Source: PALSA-1006 sp037140475 (GTDB lineage Bacteria > Pseudomonadota > Gammaproteobacteria > Burkholderiales > Gallionellaceae). Taken from it: DNA of 46,119 nucleotides. The notes beneath the pieces are model-generated. The model saw only the letters and a list, made by a program, of their open reading frames with translations. It was not told the DNA's origin and ran no database searches. The DNA lies in assembly GCA_037140475.1 (NCBI GenBank), contig JBAXEJ010000014.1:1-46119 (forward strand), in the 5' to 3' direction. This document shows positions 23,232 through 31,606 of this stretch, piece by piece; position 1 is the first letter of the stretch, and the number at the start of each line of letters is the position of its first letter. The position numbers were made by a program, and so were the translations under genes.

Positions 23232-24449
23232 TTAGCTACGATAGCTAGCGTTAATTTTTACGTAATCGTAAGAGAAGTCACAGGTCCATAGCGTAGCATT
23301 GACCCGACCACGATTGAGTAGCACACGGATCGTAATGTCACTTTGCTGCATCACTCGCTGACCGTCTTGCTCCTGATAACTCGCTGCGCGACCACCTTTT
23401 TCCGCCACCAACACATCATCTAAACAGAGTGAGAGTGCACTCACATCTAAGTCAGCAACACCGGCATAACCAATGGCCGCCAAAATTCTTCCCAAGTTTG
23501 GATCTGATGCGAAGAACGCTGTTTTAACCAAGGGGGAATGCGCAATGGCATAGCCAATTTTGCGACACTCTTCTGCGCTTTTGCCGCCATCAATTTGAAT
23601 GGTGATAAATTTCGTTGCGCCTTCACCATCACGAACAATCGCTTGCGCCAAAGTAATTGCCACTTCAGAAATAACGGCCTGCATTGATGCGCTGTTACTT
23701 GCATCAATCACCGCGCCGCTTTTACCTGTCGCAATCAGCATCAGCGCGTCATTGGTCGATGTATCACCATCTACCGTGATGCAATTAAAAGATTTATTAG
23801 TTGCCTCAGTCACCATCTGTTGCAGCAAAGGCTGAGCGATTGCTGCATCGGTAGCGATGTAGCCCAGCATGGTCGCCATATTCGGGTGAATCATGCCAGA
23901 CCCTTTAGACATGCCTGTGACAGTCACCGTTTTTCCCTCAATCTGCACCTGGCGTGACACTGCTTTAGCGACGATGTCTGTGGTCATGATTGCTGTTGAC
24001 GCATCAAACCAGTTATCCACTTTTAGGTTAGCGATCGCCTTCGGCATGCCTGCCACAATCTTATCAACTGGTAGCGGCTCCATGATGACGCCCGTCGAGA
24101 AAGGTAGTACTTGCTCAGCATCGCACCCCATGAGCTTCGCTAATTCGGCACAGGTTTTTTTAGCTGCGGCCATGCCTTGTTCGCCCGTTCCTGCATTTGC
24201 ATTGCCGGTATTCACCACGAGTGCGCGTATTGCCTTACCTGAAGCTAAATGTTCGCGGGCCACAATGACTGGCGCCGCACAGAAACGATTGGTGGTGAAC
24301 ACACCTGCAATCGTCGCCCCCGCATCTAGCTGCATCACGAGTAAATCTTTACGATCTGGGCGCTTAATGCCAGCTTCAGCAACACCCAAAGAAACGCCCG
24401 CAACGGGCAACAGTTGTGCCGCTACGGGCGCTGATAAATTGACTGGCAT
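23232..24449 (-). CDS. argJ: Bifunctional ornithine acetyltransferase / N-acetylglutamate synthase
   Basis: Arginine pathway enzyme transferring acetyl groups from N-acetylornithine to glutamate, 405 aa, the usual size. The self-cleavage site is in KGSGMIHPNMATMLGYIATD (about 180-199), where the threonine after MA is the catalytic nucleophile generating alpha and beta chains. Other landmarks: FTTNRFCAAPV, LVVNTGNANAGTGEQG, FNCITVDGDTSTND and DPNLGRILAAIGYAG. Cytoplasmic. It follows the small CNB-domain gene by 14 bases and secA further up, a grouping (secA-argJ) familiar from betaproteobacteria. A nested inverted repeat follows the stop. Confidence 0.97.
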   Translation of the reverse strand: MPVNLSAPVAAQLLPVAGVSLGVAEAGIKRPDRKDLLVMQLDAGATIAGVFTTNRFCAAPVIVAREHLASGKAIRALVVNTGNANAGTGEQGMAAAKKTCAELAKLMGCDAEQVLPFSTGVIMEPLPVDKIVAGMPKAIANLKVDNWFDASTAIMTTDIVAKAVSRQVQIEGKTVTVTGMSKGSGMIHPNMATMLGYIATDAAIAQPLLQQMVTEATNKSFNCITVDGDTSTNDALMLIATGKSGAVIDASNSASMQAVISEVAITLAQAIVRDGEGATKFITIQIDGGKSAEECRKIGYAIAHSPLVKTAFFASDPNLGRILAAIGYAGVADLDVSALSLCLDDVLVAEKGGRAASYQEQDGQRVMQQSDITIRVLLNRGRVNATLWTCDFSYDYVKINASYRS

Positions 24450-24463
24450 GGCAATCCTTCTAA

Positions 24464-24961
24464 TTAATAACGGCCACCGGTTTTATGAATGTAGTTACTC
24501 ATTTCAACCGATTGAGTATTAATGCTACGCACGATGCCGTGCACATAACGTGTGATGCCACGCATCACGTAATAAACAATCGCAGGGTTCGTATTGATCA
24601 AAGACTCAAATCGTACACGCTCCATCACCAACAGCAGGGTGTCCTCTTTTGCAACGGTTGTCGCAGTCACTTCCATCACGTTACCACCCACAAAACCGAT
24701 GATATTCGCCAAGTCGCCCGGCTCTTTAATAGTCCGAGTAACTTTTTCACCCTCTGCTTTGGTGTTTGCCTCTATTTCACCACTACACAAAATCAACAAA
24801 GCACATTTAAGCTCTGGGTTCTGTGCAGAAATAATTTGCTCCCCAGCCTTGAATTCGCGCAACTCAATAGTGTTCGCTAATTGCTCCACCTCAAAATCAC
24901 GCAACTCCTCTGTCAAGGTGGTGTTACGTAGTGTCATCAAAATCAAATTATCTGATTCCAT
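24464..24961 (-). CDS. Single-domain cyclic nucleotide-binding (Crp-like) protein
   Basis: 165-aa protein consisting mainly of a cyclic-nucleotide-binding beta-roll (about 10-125): LANTIELREFKAGEQIISAQ, LLILCSGEIEANTK, KEPGDLANIIGFVGGNVMEVTATT and the helix MERVRFESLINTNPAIVYYVMRGI. There is no helix-turn-helix, kinase or channel domain, and the phosphate-binding cassette lacks the usual RxA arginine pattern, so it may not bind cAMP. Likely a small cytoplasmic regulator or partner protein. It lies 16 bases after secA and 14 bases before argJ on the same strand, so it is probably cotranscribed with them. Function not recognised. Confidence 0.8.
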   Translation of the reverse strand: MESDNLILMTLRNTTLTEELRDFEVEQLANTIELREFKAGEQIISAQNPELKCALLILCSGEIEANTKAEGEKVTRTIKEPGDLANIIGFVGGNVMEVTATTVAKEDTLLLVMERVRFESLINTNPAIVYYVMRGITRYVHGIVRSINTQSVEMSNYIHKTGGRY

Positions 24962-24977
24962 TCTGCCCCCAAAGTAA

Positions 24978-27692
24978 TTAACTTAATTTACCGTGACACT
25001 GCTTATATTTTTTCCCCGATCCACACGGACATGGATCGTTGCGCCCCACTTTTTCTACTGCACGTACAAAGGGCTTATGTTCTTCCTCCATTTGCTCATT
25101 CGGCGCTAGCGCCTCTTCATAATCGGCGTGATGATATTGCATATTTTCTGGTGCGTGGGGCGCTTCTACTGCTTCGACCTCTTCGCTACTCCGAATCTGC
25201 ACATTCATCAGTGTCAAGGTGACATCACGTTTGACGCTTTCTAGCATATTGGAAAACAATTCGAATGCCTCACGCTTGTACTCTTGCTTCGGACTCTTCT
25301 GTGCATAGCCACGCAAATGAATACCTTGGCGCAAATGATCCAGCGCAGCCAAGTGCTCTCGCCAATGAGTATCTAAACTACCTAGCATCACGATGCGCTC
25401 ATACCCATGCATGATCTCGGGACTAACAGTGTCCACCTTGGCTTGATATTTCTGCTGCGCCGCTTCGATAATTTTTGTACGGAGGGCCTGCTCGTCCAAT
25501 TTTTTGTCCTGCTCCAACCAAATTGATATAGCCAAATCTAATTGAAACTCAGCCTGCAATGCCTTCTGTAAGCCCTCAGCATTCCACTGCTCTTCCATGC
25601 TATGCGGTGGAATGTATTCGTTGATCATGTCGTTTACAACGTTGTCGCGCATCGCCGAAATCGTCTCTGAAATATCTTCACTTTCCAATAGCTCGTTACG
25701 CTGCTGGTAAATCACCTTACGTTGATCATTCGCCACATCGTCGTATTCAAGAATCTGCTTTCGCATATCGAAGTTACGAGCTTCGACTTTGCGCTGTGCA
25801 TTTTCAATCGCACGTGTCACCCATACATGCTCAATCGCTTCACCTTCTGGCAATTTAAACTTATTCATAATCGCGGAAACGCGATCAGAAGCAAAAATTC
25901 TTAGTAGAGGATCCTCTAACGACAAATAAAAGCGACTAGAGCCTGGGTCACCTTGACGTCCGGCACGGCCTCGCAATTGATTATCAACACGACGCGATTC
26001 GTGGCGCTCAGTGCCGATAATATGCAAACCGCCACTGGCAATCACTTGCTCATGAATAGGCTGCCATTTAGCGCGTAATTCAGCCACGCGCTGCTCTCGT
26101 GTCACCGCATCAAGACTCTCATCCATGCGCACTATTTCAATCGGCTTTTCAACGTTGCCACCCAACACAATGTCAGTACCACGACCCGCCATGTTGGTCG
26201 CAATCGTAATCATCTTTGGGCTGCCTGCTTGCGCGATGATTTCAGCTTCACGAGCATGTTGTTTTGCGTTCAACACTTGATGTGGCAATTTCTCTTTATC
26301 CAATAAACCTGAGAGCAGCTCAGAGGTTTCAATCGAAGTCGTGCCCACCAACACAGGCTGTCCACGTTGATAGCAATCGCGCACATCAGCAATCACCGCT
26401 ACATATTTCTCATGCGTCGAGAGGTAAACTTTATCCATCAAATCGTTACGCACCGTAGGTCGGTGCGGTGGAATGATGACCGTTTCCAAGTTGTAAATCG
26501 TTTGGAATTCGTAGGCTTCGGTATCCGCTGTACCCGTCATGCCTGACAGCTTGTTATACATGCGGAAATAGTTCTGGAAGGTGATCGAAGCCAGCGTTTG
26601 ATTTTCTTTTTGAATCGCCACGCCTTCTTTTGCTTCTACAGCCTGATGCAGACCGTCCGACCAACGGCGCCCCGACATTAAACGTCCAGTGAATTCATCG
26701 ACGATCACCACCTCATCGTTTTGTACAACATAGTGCTGATCACGTAGGTAAAGCACATGCGCGCGCAGTGCGGCATATAAGTGATGAATCAAGGTGATAT
26801 TGGCAGGGTCATACAAACTACCGCCCGCGGGCAAAAGTCCTGCCTGAGACAATAATTGTTCAGCGCGTTCATGGCCGACTTCGCTCAACAGAATTTGGTG
26901 ATTTTTCTCATCAACACTGAAATCGCCTGCTCCTTCTTCCTCTTTCTGACGCGTTAAATGTGGCACTATCTTGTTCATGTGTAGATACACATCAAGATTG
27001 TCTTCCGCTTGGCCAGAAATAATTAGCGGCGTACGAGCTTCGTCAATCAAGATCGAGTCTACTTCATCGACAACGGCAAAATTTAAACCTCGCTGGAAGC
27101 GCTCTTCGGATTGCCCCGCCATATTGTCACGTAGGTAGTCAAAACCAAATTCGTTGTTTGTGCCATAAGTGATATCCGCAGCATAAGCAGATTGCTTGTC
27201 GCCATGATCCATGTTCGACAAAATTACACCCACGGATAAACCTAGGAAACGGTACAGGCGGCCCATCCACTCGGCATCGCGCGAAGCCAAATAGTCGTTC
27301 ACCGTCACGACATGCACACCTTTACCAGAGAGTGCATTTAAATACGCAGGCAAGGTTGCCATCAGCGTTTTGCCCTCACCCGTGCGCATCTCCGCTATCT
27401 TGCCGTAGTGCAACACCATGCCGCCTACCAACTGGACATCAAAGTGACGCATTTGTAGCGAGCGTTTACCGCCTTCGCGGACTACTGCAAAAGCTTCTGG
27501 CAGGAGTGAATCTAACGTCTCACCCTGTTGCACTCGCTGTTTGAATTGTTCGGTTTTATTGCGCAGTTCATCATCTGATAAGACTGCCACGCTTGCCTCT
27601 AGCGCGTTAATTGTTTCCACGTTGCGACGATACTGTTTCAGCAGACGATCATTGCGACTACCAAATACGCTTTTCAACAATTTTGAAATCAT
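24978..27692 (-). CDS. secA: Preprotein translocase ATPase SecA
   Basis: Motor of the Sec export pathway, 904 aa. Walker A TGEGKT at 104-109, Walker B in VVDEVDSILIDEARTPLIIS, the NMAGRGTDI helicase motif, RESRRVDNQLRGRAGRQGD, and a complete C-terminal zinc/SecB-binding tail, NDPCPCGSGKKYKQCHG, are all present. Peripheral at the inner membrane with SecYEG. Its own promoter is not obvious in the short upstream gap, but a terminator (27722-27746) separates it from the M23 peptidase gene, so one should exist there. Followed closely by the CNB-domain gene and argJ. Confidence 0.98.
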   Translation of the reverse strand: MISKLLKSVFGSRNDRLLKQYRRNVETINALEASVAVLSDDELRNKTEQFKQRVQQGETLDSLLPEAFAVVREGGKRSLQMRHFDVQLVGGMVLHYGKIAEMRTGEGKTLMATLPAYLNALSGKGVHVVTVNDYLASRDAEWMGRLYRFLGLSVGVILSNMDHGDKQSAYAADITYGTNNEFGFDYLRDNMAGQSEERFQRGLNFAVVDEVDSILIDEARTPLIISGQAEDNLDVYLHMNKIVPHLTRQKEEEGAGDFSVDEKNHQILLSEVGHERAEQLLSQAGLLPAGGSLYDPANITLIHHLYAALRAHVLYLRDQHYVVQNDEVVIVDEFTGRLMSGRRWSDGLHQAVEAKEGVAIQKENQTLASITFQNYFRMYNKLSGMTGTADTEAYEFQTIYNLETVIIPPHRPTVRNDLMDKVYLSTHEKYVAVIADVRDCYQRGQPVLVGTTSIETSELLSGLLDKEKLPHQVLNAKQHAREAEIIAQAGSPKMITIATNMAGRGTDIVLGGNVEKPIEIVRMDESLDAVTREQRVAELRAKWQPIHEQVIASGGLHIIGTERHESRRVDNQLRGRAGRQGDPGSSRFYLSLEDPLLRIFASDRVSAIMNKFKLPEGEAIEHVWVTRAIENAQRKVEARNFDMRKQILEYDDVANDQRKVIYQQRNELLESEDISETISAMRDNVVNDMINEYIPPHSMEEQWNAEGLQKALQAEFQLDLAISIWLEQDKKLDEQALRTKIIEAAQQKYQAKVDTVSPEIMHGYERIVMLGSLDTHWREHLAALDHLRQGIHLRGYAQKSPKQEYKREAFELFSNMLESVKRDVTLTLMNVQIRSSEEVEAVEAPHAPENMQYHHADYEEALAPNEQMEEEHKPFVRAVEKVGRNDPCPCGSGKKYKQCHGKLS

Positions 27693-27721
27693 GTTCTTAA
27701 TTTACTGTGTAACTACGGTGA

Positions 27722-27746
27722 CAAAAAGAAGAGGCGGTTCACCGCC
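27722..27746 (-). terminator. Rho-independent terminator after M23 peptidase gene
   Basis: Minus strand GGCGG, loop TGAA, CCGCC (27746-27733), then TCTTCTTTTTG. It begins about 24 bases after the peptidase stop and before secA. Confidence 0.85.
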
Positions 27747-27769
27747 CCATTACCCATACAATTTTTTAA

Positions 27770-28693
27770 TTAACCCACTTCTTTTGGCAGGAATCGCACT
27801 GGATTTTGCGCCATTCCCTTGTATCTCACTTCAAAGTGCAAATGGTTACCGGTAGAGCGCCCCGTACTTCCGACCTTGGCAACCTCCTGCCCACTTCTCA
27901 CTACAGCGCCCACCTTAACCATTAGTTTTGAAGCATGAGCGTAACGCGTGACGATATCGTTACCATGGTCGATTTCGATCATGTTTCCATATTGTGGGTG
28001 GTAATCAGAAAAAACGACAATACCTCCCGCTGCTGCATAGATTGGTGTGCCTTGTTGCACCATAAAATCTACGCCCTCGTGCATCGCATTTTTGCCTGTA
28101 AAGGGATCAATCCGCCAACCGAAATTAGACGAGTGCCAACCATCATTGATTGGCGCAACCGACTGCAACAAATGGTTACTCAAGGTGTTTTGCATCAACA
28201 TCGTTTCAAGTGCTGTCAACTTATCGCCACGATCGTTGAGCAGGGAGGAAAGTGCCGAAAGTTGCTCGCTCATTGCGCCAGCACTCATATCGGCTTGTTG
28301 CGATACGGGAATATAAGGCCCCCCTTGCGCAGGGGATTGCTCAAACGAAAATTCTTGTGGCTTCATTCCTGCCATCTTCGCGAGCCGAGCACCCAAGGTA
28401 TCCAGACGCGCGAGGCGTGCCTGCAACTGGCCTAAGTTTTTAGCCATGGTATCCATGCTTTCGTGCAAAAAAGCCTGTTGTTTTCTTTGCTCGTCTTGCT
28501 GCGCACTGGCTAGCCAACCCTTTAATTCATTACTAATAGCATTAGGCTGCAAACGCACAATTGCATACTGCACTGTGAGCACTGCCGCTAAAAACAGCAC
28601 CATCGCCATCATTCCGAGCGCAATTAAGTGTTTTTTTGTTAGCGTGATACTGCGAGCTTTTGCTAAACGATTGGAAACTAGAATAATATCCAT
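27770..28693 (-). CDS. M23-family peptidoglycan metallopeptidase, membrane-anchored
   Basis: 307-aa LytM-type protein. A short cytoplasmic head, one membrane span (about 24-46, HLIALGMMAMVLFLAAVLTVQ), a coiled-coil region (about 60-160) and a C-terminal M23 domain (about 185-300). Zinc and catalytic residues: H in MHEGVDF, the aspartate two residues later, HASKLM and the HLHFE pair are all kept, so it should be an active endopeptidase cutting peptide crosslinks in the periplasm. Good ribosome site (AAGGGGAGG) and a TATAAA -10-like box at 28711-28716. Placed between secA and the division cluster. Its start codon overlaps the divergent DUF721 start (CATG). Confidence 0.94.
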   Translation of the reverse strand: MDIILVSNRLAKARSITLTKKHLIALGMMAMVLFLAAVLTVQYAIVRLQPNAISNELKGWLASAQQDEQRKQQAFLHESMDTMAKNLGQLQARLARLDTLGARLAKMAGMKPQEFSFEQSPAQGGPYIPVSQQADMSAGAMSEQLSALSSLLNDRGDKLTALETMLMQNTLSNHLLQSVAPINDGWHSSNFGWRIDPFTGKNAMHEGVDFMVQQGTPIYAAAGGIVVFSDYHPQYGNMIEIDHGNDIVTRYAHASKLMVKVGAVVRSGQEVAKVGSTGRSTGNHLHFEVRYKGMAQNPVRFLPKEVG

Positions 28694-29147
28694 GCCTCCC
28701 CTTTCTTCTATTTATACTATTGCTATCGTGCCGGACCGCCTAAACACCTTCTTCAGTGCTAGTCGCGAACTTAGCCTTCTGTCTCAAAAAGCAGGCCAAA
28801 TCAATGCATTACAAAAAAACTGGGAACAGGTAGTCCCTCCCTCTTTAAGACGCGGTTGCCGTGTTGCCTATTTGAACCAAGAAACACTTACTATCGAAGC
28901 TAACAATGGTGCTGTTGCAGCCAAGCTACGGCAAATGACCCCAGAACTAGTAGTGCAGCTCCGCGAAAGGGGCGCCGAGGTTACTGCAATTCAGGTACAG
29001 GTGCAAGTTAGCACCGTAAAATTGACCCAGCTAGAACCCGCTCGCATCCTGAGTTCAGCAGAGAAATTACGCCTCAGCAACTTTGCCGATCAGTTAGCCG
29101 AGTCTCCACTAAAAGAGGCCCTGAACCGACTCGCGCATCGAGACTAG
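28692..29147 (+). CDS. DUF721 protein
   Basis: About 151 aa, DUF721 (DciA-related) family. Conserved pattern: INALQKNWEQVVPPSLRRGCRVAYLNQETLTIEA followed by GAVAAKLRQMTPELVVQL (written here in pieces; residues about 36-90). DciA proteins load the replicative helicase in many bacteria, but short DUF721 members are not all proven loaders. The ATG (28692) overlaps the divergent peptidase start as CATG and has no ribosome site; a GTG at 28728, giving MPDRLN..., is an equally good start. The 3' end meets the end of a convergent small membrane gene with a 4-base overlap. Confidence 0.8.
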   Translation: MPPLSSIYTIAIVPDRLNTFFSASRELSLLSQKAGQINALQKNWEQVVPPSLRRGCRVAYLNQETLTIEANNGAVAAKLRQMTPELVVQLRERGAEVTAIQVQVQVSTVKLTQLEPARILSSAEKLRLSNFADQLAESPLKEALNRLAHRD

Positions 29148-29344
29148 ACGAGAACCCTCCAAGCAATTAACACATACCGTTCTAGCAAGAACAACACTCC
29201 AAACACAAGTAGCAATACCGCTACAAAACGCACTACTTGCCAAGCAAATCGCAGAAACTTTTGTTTGCGGGTAAAGAGATATAAGCCAAATGACAATACG
29301 ATGACTAACGCGGATATAACGAATAGCAGTCGCAATGCCAACAT
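29144..29344 (-). CDS. Small two-helix membrane protein
   Basis: 66 aa with two hydrophobic spans (about 4-24 and 38-58) joined by a basic loop TRKQKFLRFAW, then a short C-terminal tail. Inside-positive loop suggests a hairpin in the inner membrane with the loop in the cytoplasm. It follows lpxC by 15 bases on the same strand, and small proteins of this type occur after lpxC in related betaproteobacteria as I recall. No enzymatic motif. It overlaps the DUF721 3' end by four bases. Confidence 0.65.
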   Translation of the reverse strand: MLALRLLFVISALVIVLSFGLYLFTRKQKFLRFAWQVVRFVAVLLLVFGVLFLLERYVLIAWRVLV

Positions 29345-29359
29345 AGCGGACGATTTAGC

Positions 29360-30271
29360 TTAAGCCGCTTGCAGTTGCAAACGAAGAAAATCAGGCGCTT
29401 CTTCCGCCTTATCGAAAGTCACAAACTCCCATGCTGTCTCATCCGCTAACATTGCTCGTAGCAGTGCGTTATTGAGGGCATGTCCTGACTTATAACCAGA
29501 GAATGCGCCAATCAACGGATGGCCTAATAAATATAGATCACCAATCGCATCCAATACTTTATGTTTGACAAATTCATCTTCGAAACGCAAGCCATCTGGA
29601 TTGATCACACGATATTCATCCATCACGATCGCATTATCTAGGTTGCCTCCCAGCGCCAATCCTTGTGAGCGCATGTACTCGACATCTTGCATAAAACCAA
29701 ATGTTCGAGCGCGACTGACTTCTTTTATATAGGAGTGCTCGCCCAAATCAACCGTTACCTGTTGTTTGGTATTAGCAAAAACGGGGTGGGAGAAATTGAT
29801 CGTGAAGTTAAGTTTATAGCCGTTAAACGGATCAAATCTCACCCATTTATCGCCGTCCTTCACTTCAACCGATTTTTTAATGCGGATAAATTTCTTAGCT
29901 GCTGATTGTTCAACAATACCGGCAGATTGAATCAAGAAAACAAATGTACCAGCACTGCCATCCATGATCGGCAACTCGGGACTGCTAATATCAATCACGA
30001 TATTATCAATTCCCAAACCCGCTAGCGCCGACATCAAATGCTCAACGGTCGCGACTCTCGCTCCATTCGCCTCTAGGCAGGTTGATAAACGAGTGTCGTG
30101 AACCGCATGCGCCTCTGCCTGAATATCGACAGGCTCAGGCAGGTCCACGCGACGGAACACAATCCCGCTATTTGCAGGCGCAGGACGCAAGGTCAGATCA
30201 ACCTTTTCACCCGTATGCAGACCAACACCCGTTGCCTGCACTGTCGTTTTTAATGTCCGCTGCTTAACCAT
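29360..30271 (-). CDS. lpxC: UDP-3-O-acyl-N-acetylglucosamine deacetylase
   Basis: Committed step of lipid A synthesis, a zinc amidase. 303 aa, standard length. Zinc ligands H78 (TVEHLMSALAG), H237 and D241 (KHKVLDAIGD) and the catalytic H264 (SGHALNN) are all present, as is the E77 general base. Begins KQRTLKTTVQATGVGLHTGE, as usual. Follows ftsZ on the same strand after a 95-base gap that holds an imperfect stem AGCCGGTC/GATCGGCT and an extended -10-like TGGTAAACT, so it may have its own promoter. Links cell-wall division genes with outer-membrane synthesis. Confidence 0.98.
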   Translation of the reverse strand: MVKQRTLKTTVQATGVGLHTGEKVDLTLRPAPANSGIVFRRVDLPEPVDIQAEAHAVHDTRLSTCLEANGARVATVEHLMSALAGLGIDNIVIDISSPELPIMDGSAGTFVFLIQSAGIVEQSAAKKFIRIKKSVEVKDGDKWVRFDPFNGYKLNFTINFSHPVFANTKQQVTVDLGEHSYIKEVSRARTFGFMQDVEYMRSQGLALGGNLDNAIVMDEYRVINPDGLRFEDEFVKHKVLDAIGDLYLLGHPLIGAFSGYKSGHALNNALLRAMLADETAWEFVTFDKAEEAPDFLRLQLQAA

Positions 30272-30366
30272 TTCGTCTCTTTATCATGACTACCTTATTT
30301 GACGCGCAGTTTACCACAGCCGATCAAGCCACTTAGACCGGCTCCCATAAGCCTGCGCTCACTTTA

Positions 30367-31524
30367 TCAGTCAGCTTGCTTGCGCAGGAACGACGGAATA
30401 TCCAGTGTTTCCACCCCAGACTGCTTCATCGCCTCCACCGTAGCCGCATGGTGACGACCTGTGCGCATGACGGCTGGCATATCCAATTCGCGATAATCGA
30501 CTGAAGGCAAATCATGCGTACCAGTACGCAATTGCACCTGAGGCTGCGGCACCAATACTGGCTTCGGCTTTCTAATCGCACCTAAACCTGTAGCAACAAT
30601 CGTTACGCGCAGTTCATCGCCCATCGCCTCATCAAATACTGAACCGACAATCACCGTCGCCTCGGATGCGGCGAACTGGAAACAATTCATTACATCATGC
30701 AACTCTTCCAAGGTAAGGTTGCTACTGGAAGTGATATTCACCAGCACACCTCTTGCACCTGACAGATCAACGTCTTCCAGCAATGGGCTCGCAATCGCCT
30801 GCTCAGCCGCACGTTTAGCACGATCTTCGCCAGTTGCTGTTGCAGCCCCCATCATTGCCATGCCGTTTTCAGACATTAATGTGCACACGTCAGCAAAGTC
30901 GACGTTCACCATTCCGGGAACATTAATCACTTCAGCAATACCTGCCACCGCGCCTTGCAACACGCCGTTAGCCGCCTTAAATGCAGCTGGCAACGTTGTC
31001 TTGCCACCCAGCACTTCCATCAACTTTGCATTGGGCACAATGATTAAAGAGTCAACATACGCTGACAACTCTTCAATTCCTGTCTGCGCCAAGCTCATAC
31101 GCTTACCCTCGAAAACGAATGGCTTTGTAACCACGGCCACCGTCAGGATACCCATATCCTTAGCCACTCGGGCAACCACAGGAGCCGCGCCTGTACCCGT
31201 GCCGCCACCCATGCCTGCGGTGATGAACACCATGTTCGCACCGCGAATAATCTCGGCGATGCGTTCACGATCTTCTTCAGCAGCTGCTTGGCCAATTTCA
31301 GGTTTAGCACCAGCACCCAAACCTTTAGTAAGCGCAGTGCCGATTTGCAGCTGCATACGTGCTTTGCTGCGCTTTAGTGCCTGAGCATCAGTATTGATTG
31401 CAATGAATTCGACACCCTGAACGCCCTGCTCAATCATGTGATCAACTGCATTGCCGCCACAGCCGCCTACACCGATCACTTTAATTACAGCACCATGTGG
31501 TTGTGCATCCATTAACTCAAACAT
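30367..31524 (-). CDS. ftsZ: Cell division protein FtsZ
   Basis: Tubulin-like GTPase that forms the Z ring, 385 aa. GTP-binding GGGTGTG at 106-112, GGCGGNAV at 20-27, the T7-loop catalytic region NVDFADVCTLM, and the C-terminal tail DIPSFLRKQAD that binds FtsA, ZipA and ZapD are present. The linker (about 320-370) is short. Strong ribosome site AAGGAGAAAACG. Separated from ftsA by 82 bases, which may hold an additional promoter, as usual for ftsZ. zapD at 16.6 kb encodes a known FtsZ partner. Confidence 0.99.
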   Translation of the reverse strand: MFELMDAQPHGAVIKVIGVGGCGGNAVDHMIEQGVQGVEFIAINTDAQALKRSKARMQLQIGTALTKGLGAGAKPEIGQAAAEEDRERIAEIIRGANMVFITAGMGGGTGTGAAPVVARVAKDMGILTVAVVTKPFVFEGKRMSLAQTGIEELSAYVDSLIIVPNAKLMEVLGGKTTLPAAFKAANGVLQGAVAGIAEVINVPGMVNVDFADVCTLMSENGMAMMGAATATGEDRAKRAAEQAIASPLLEDVDLSGARGVLVNITSSSNLTLEELHDVMNCFQFAASEATVIVGSVFDEAMGDELRVTIVATGLGAIRKPKPVLVPQPQVQLRTGTHDLPSVDYRELDMPAVMRTGRHHAATVEAMKQSGVETLDIPSFLRKQAD

Positions 31525-31606
31525 CGTTTTCTCCTTAATTAAATTACTAACTAATACCCTGAACTACTAACCCCTAAAAAATTTCATCTCAACCTAAACT
31601 GCCAAC

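Noticed and set aside
23893..24522. Long open frame on the plus strand opposite argJ
   Set aside because: Shadow of argJ; no recognisable domain.
30719..31384. Long open frame on the plus strand opposite ftsZ
   Set aside because: It mirrors the codon pattern of ftsZ, has no family resemblance and no ribosome site; ftsZ is certain.
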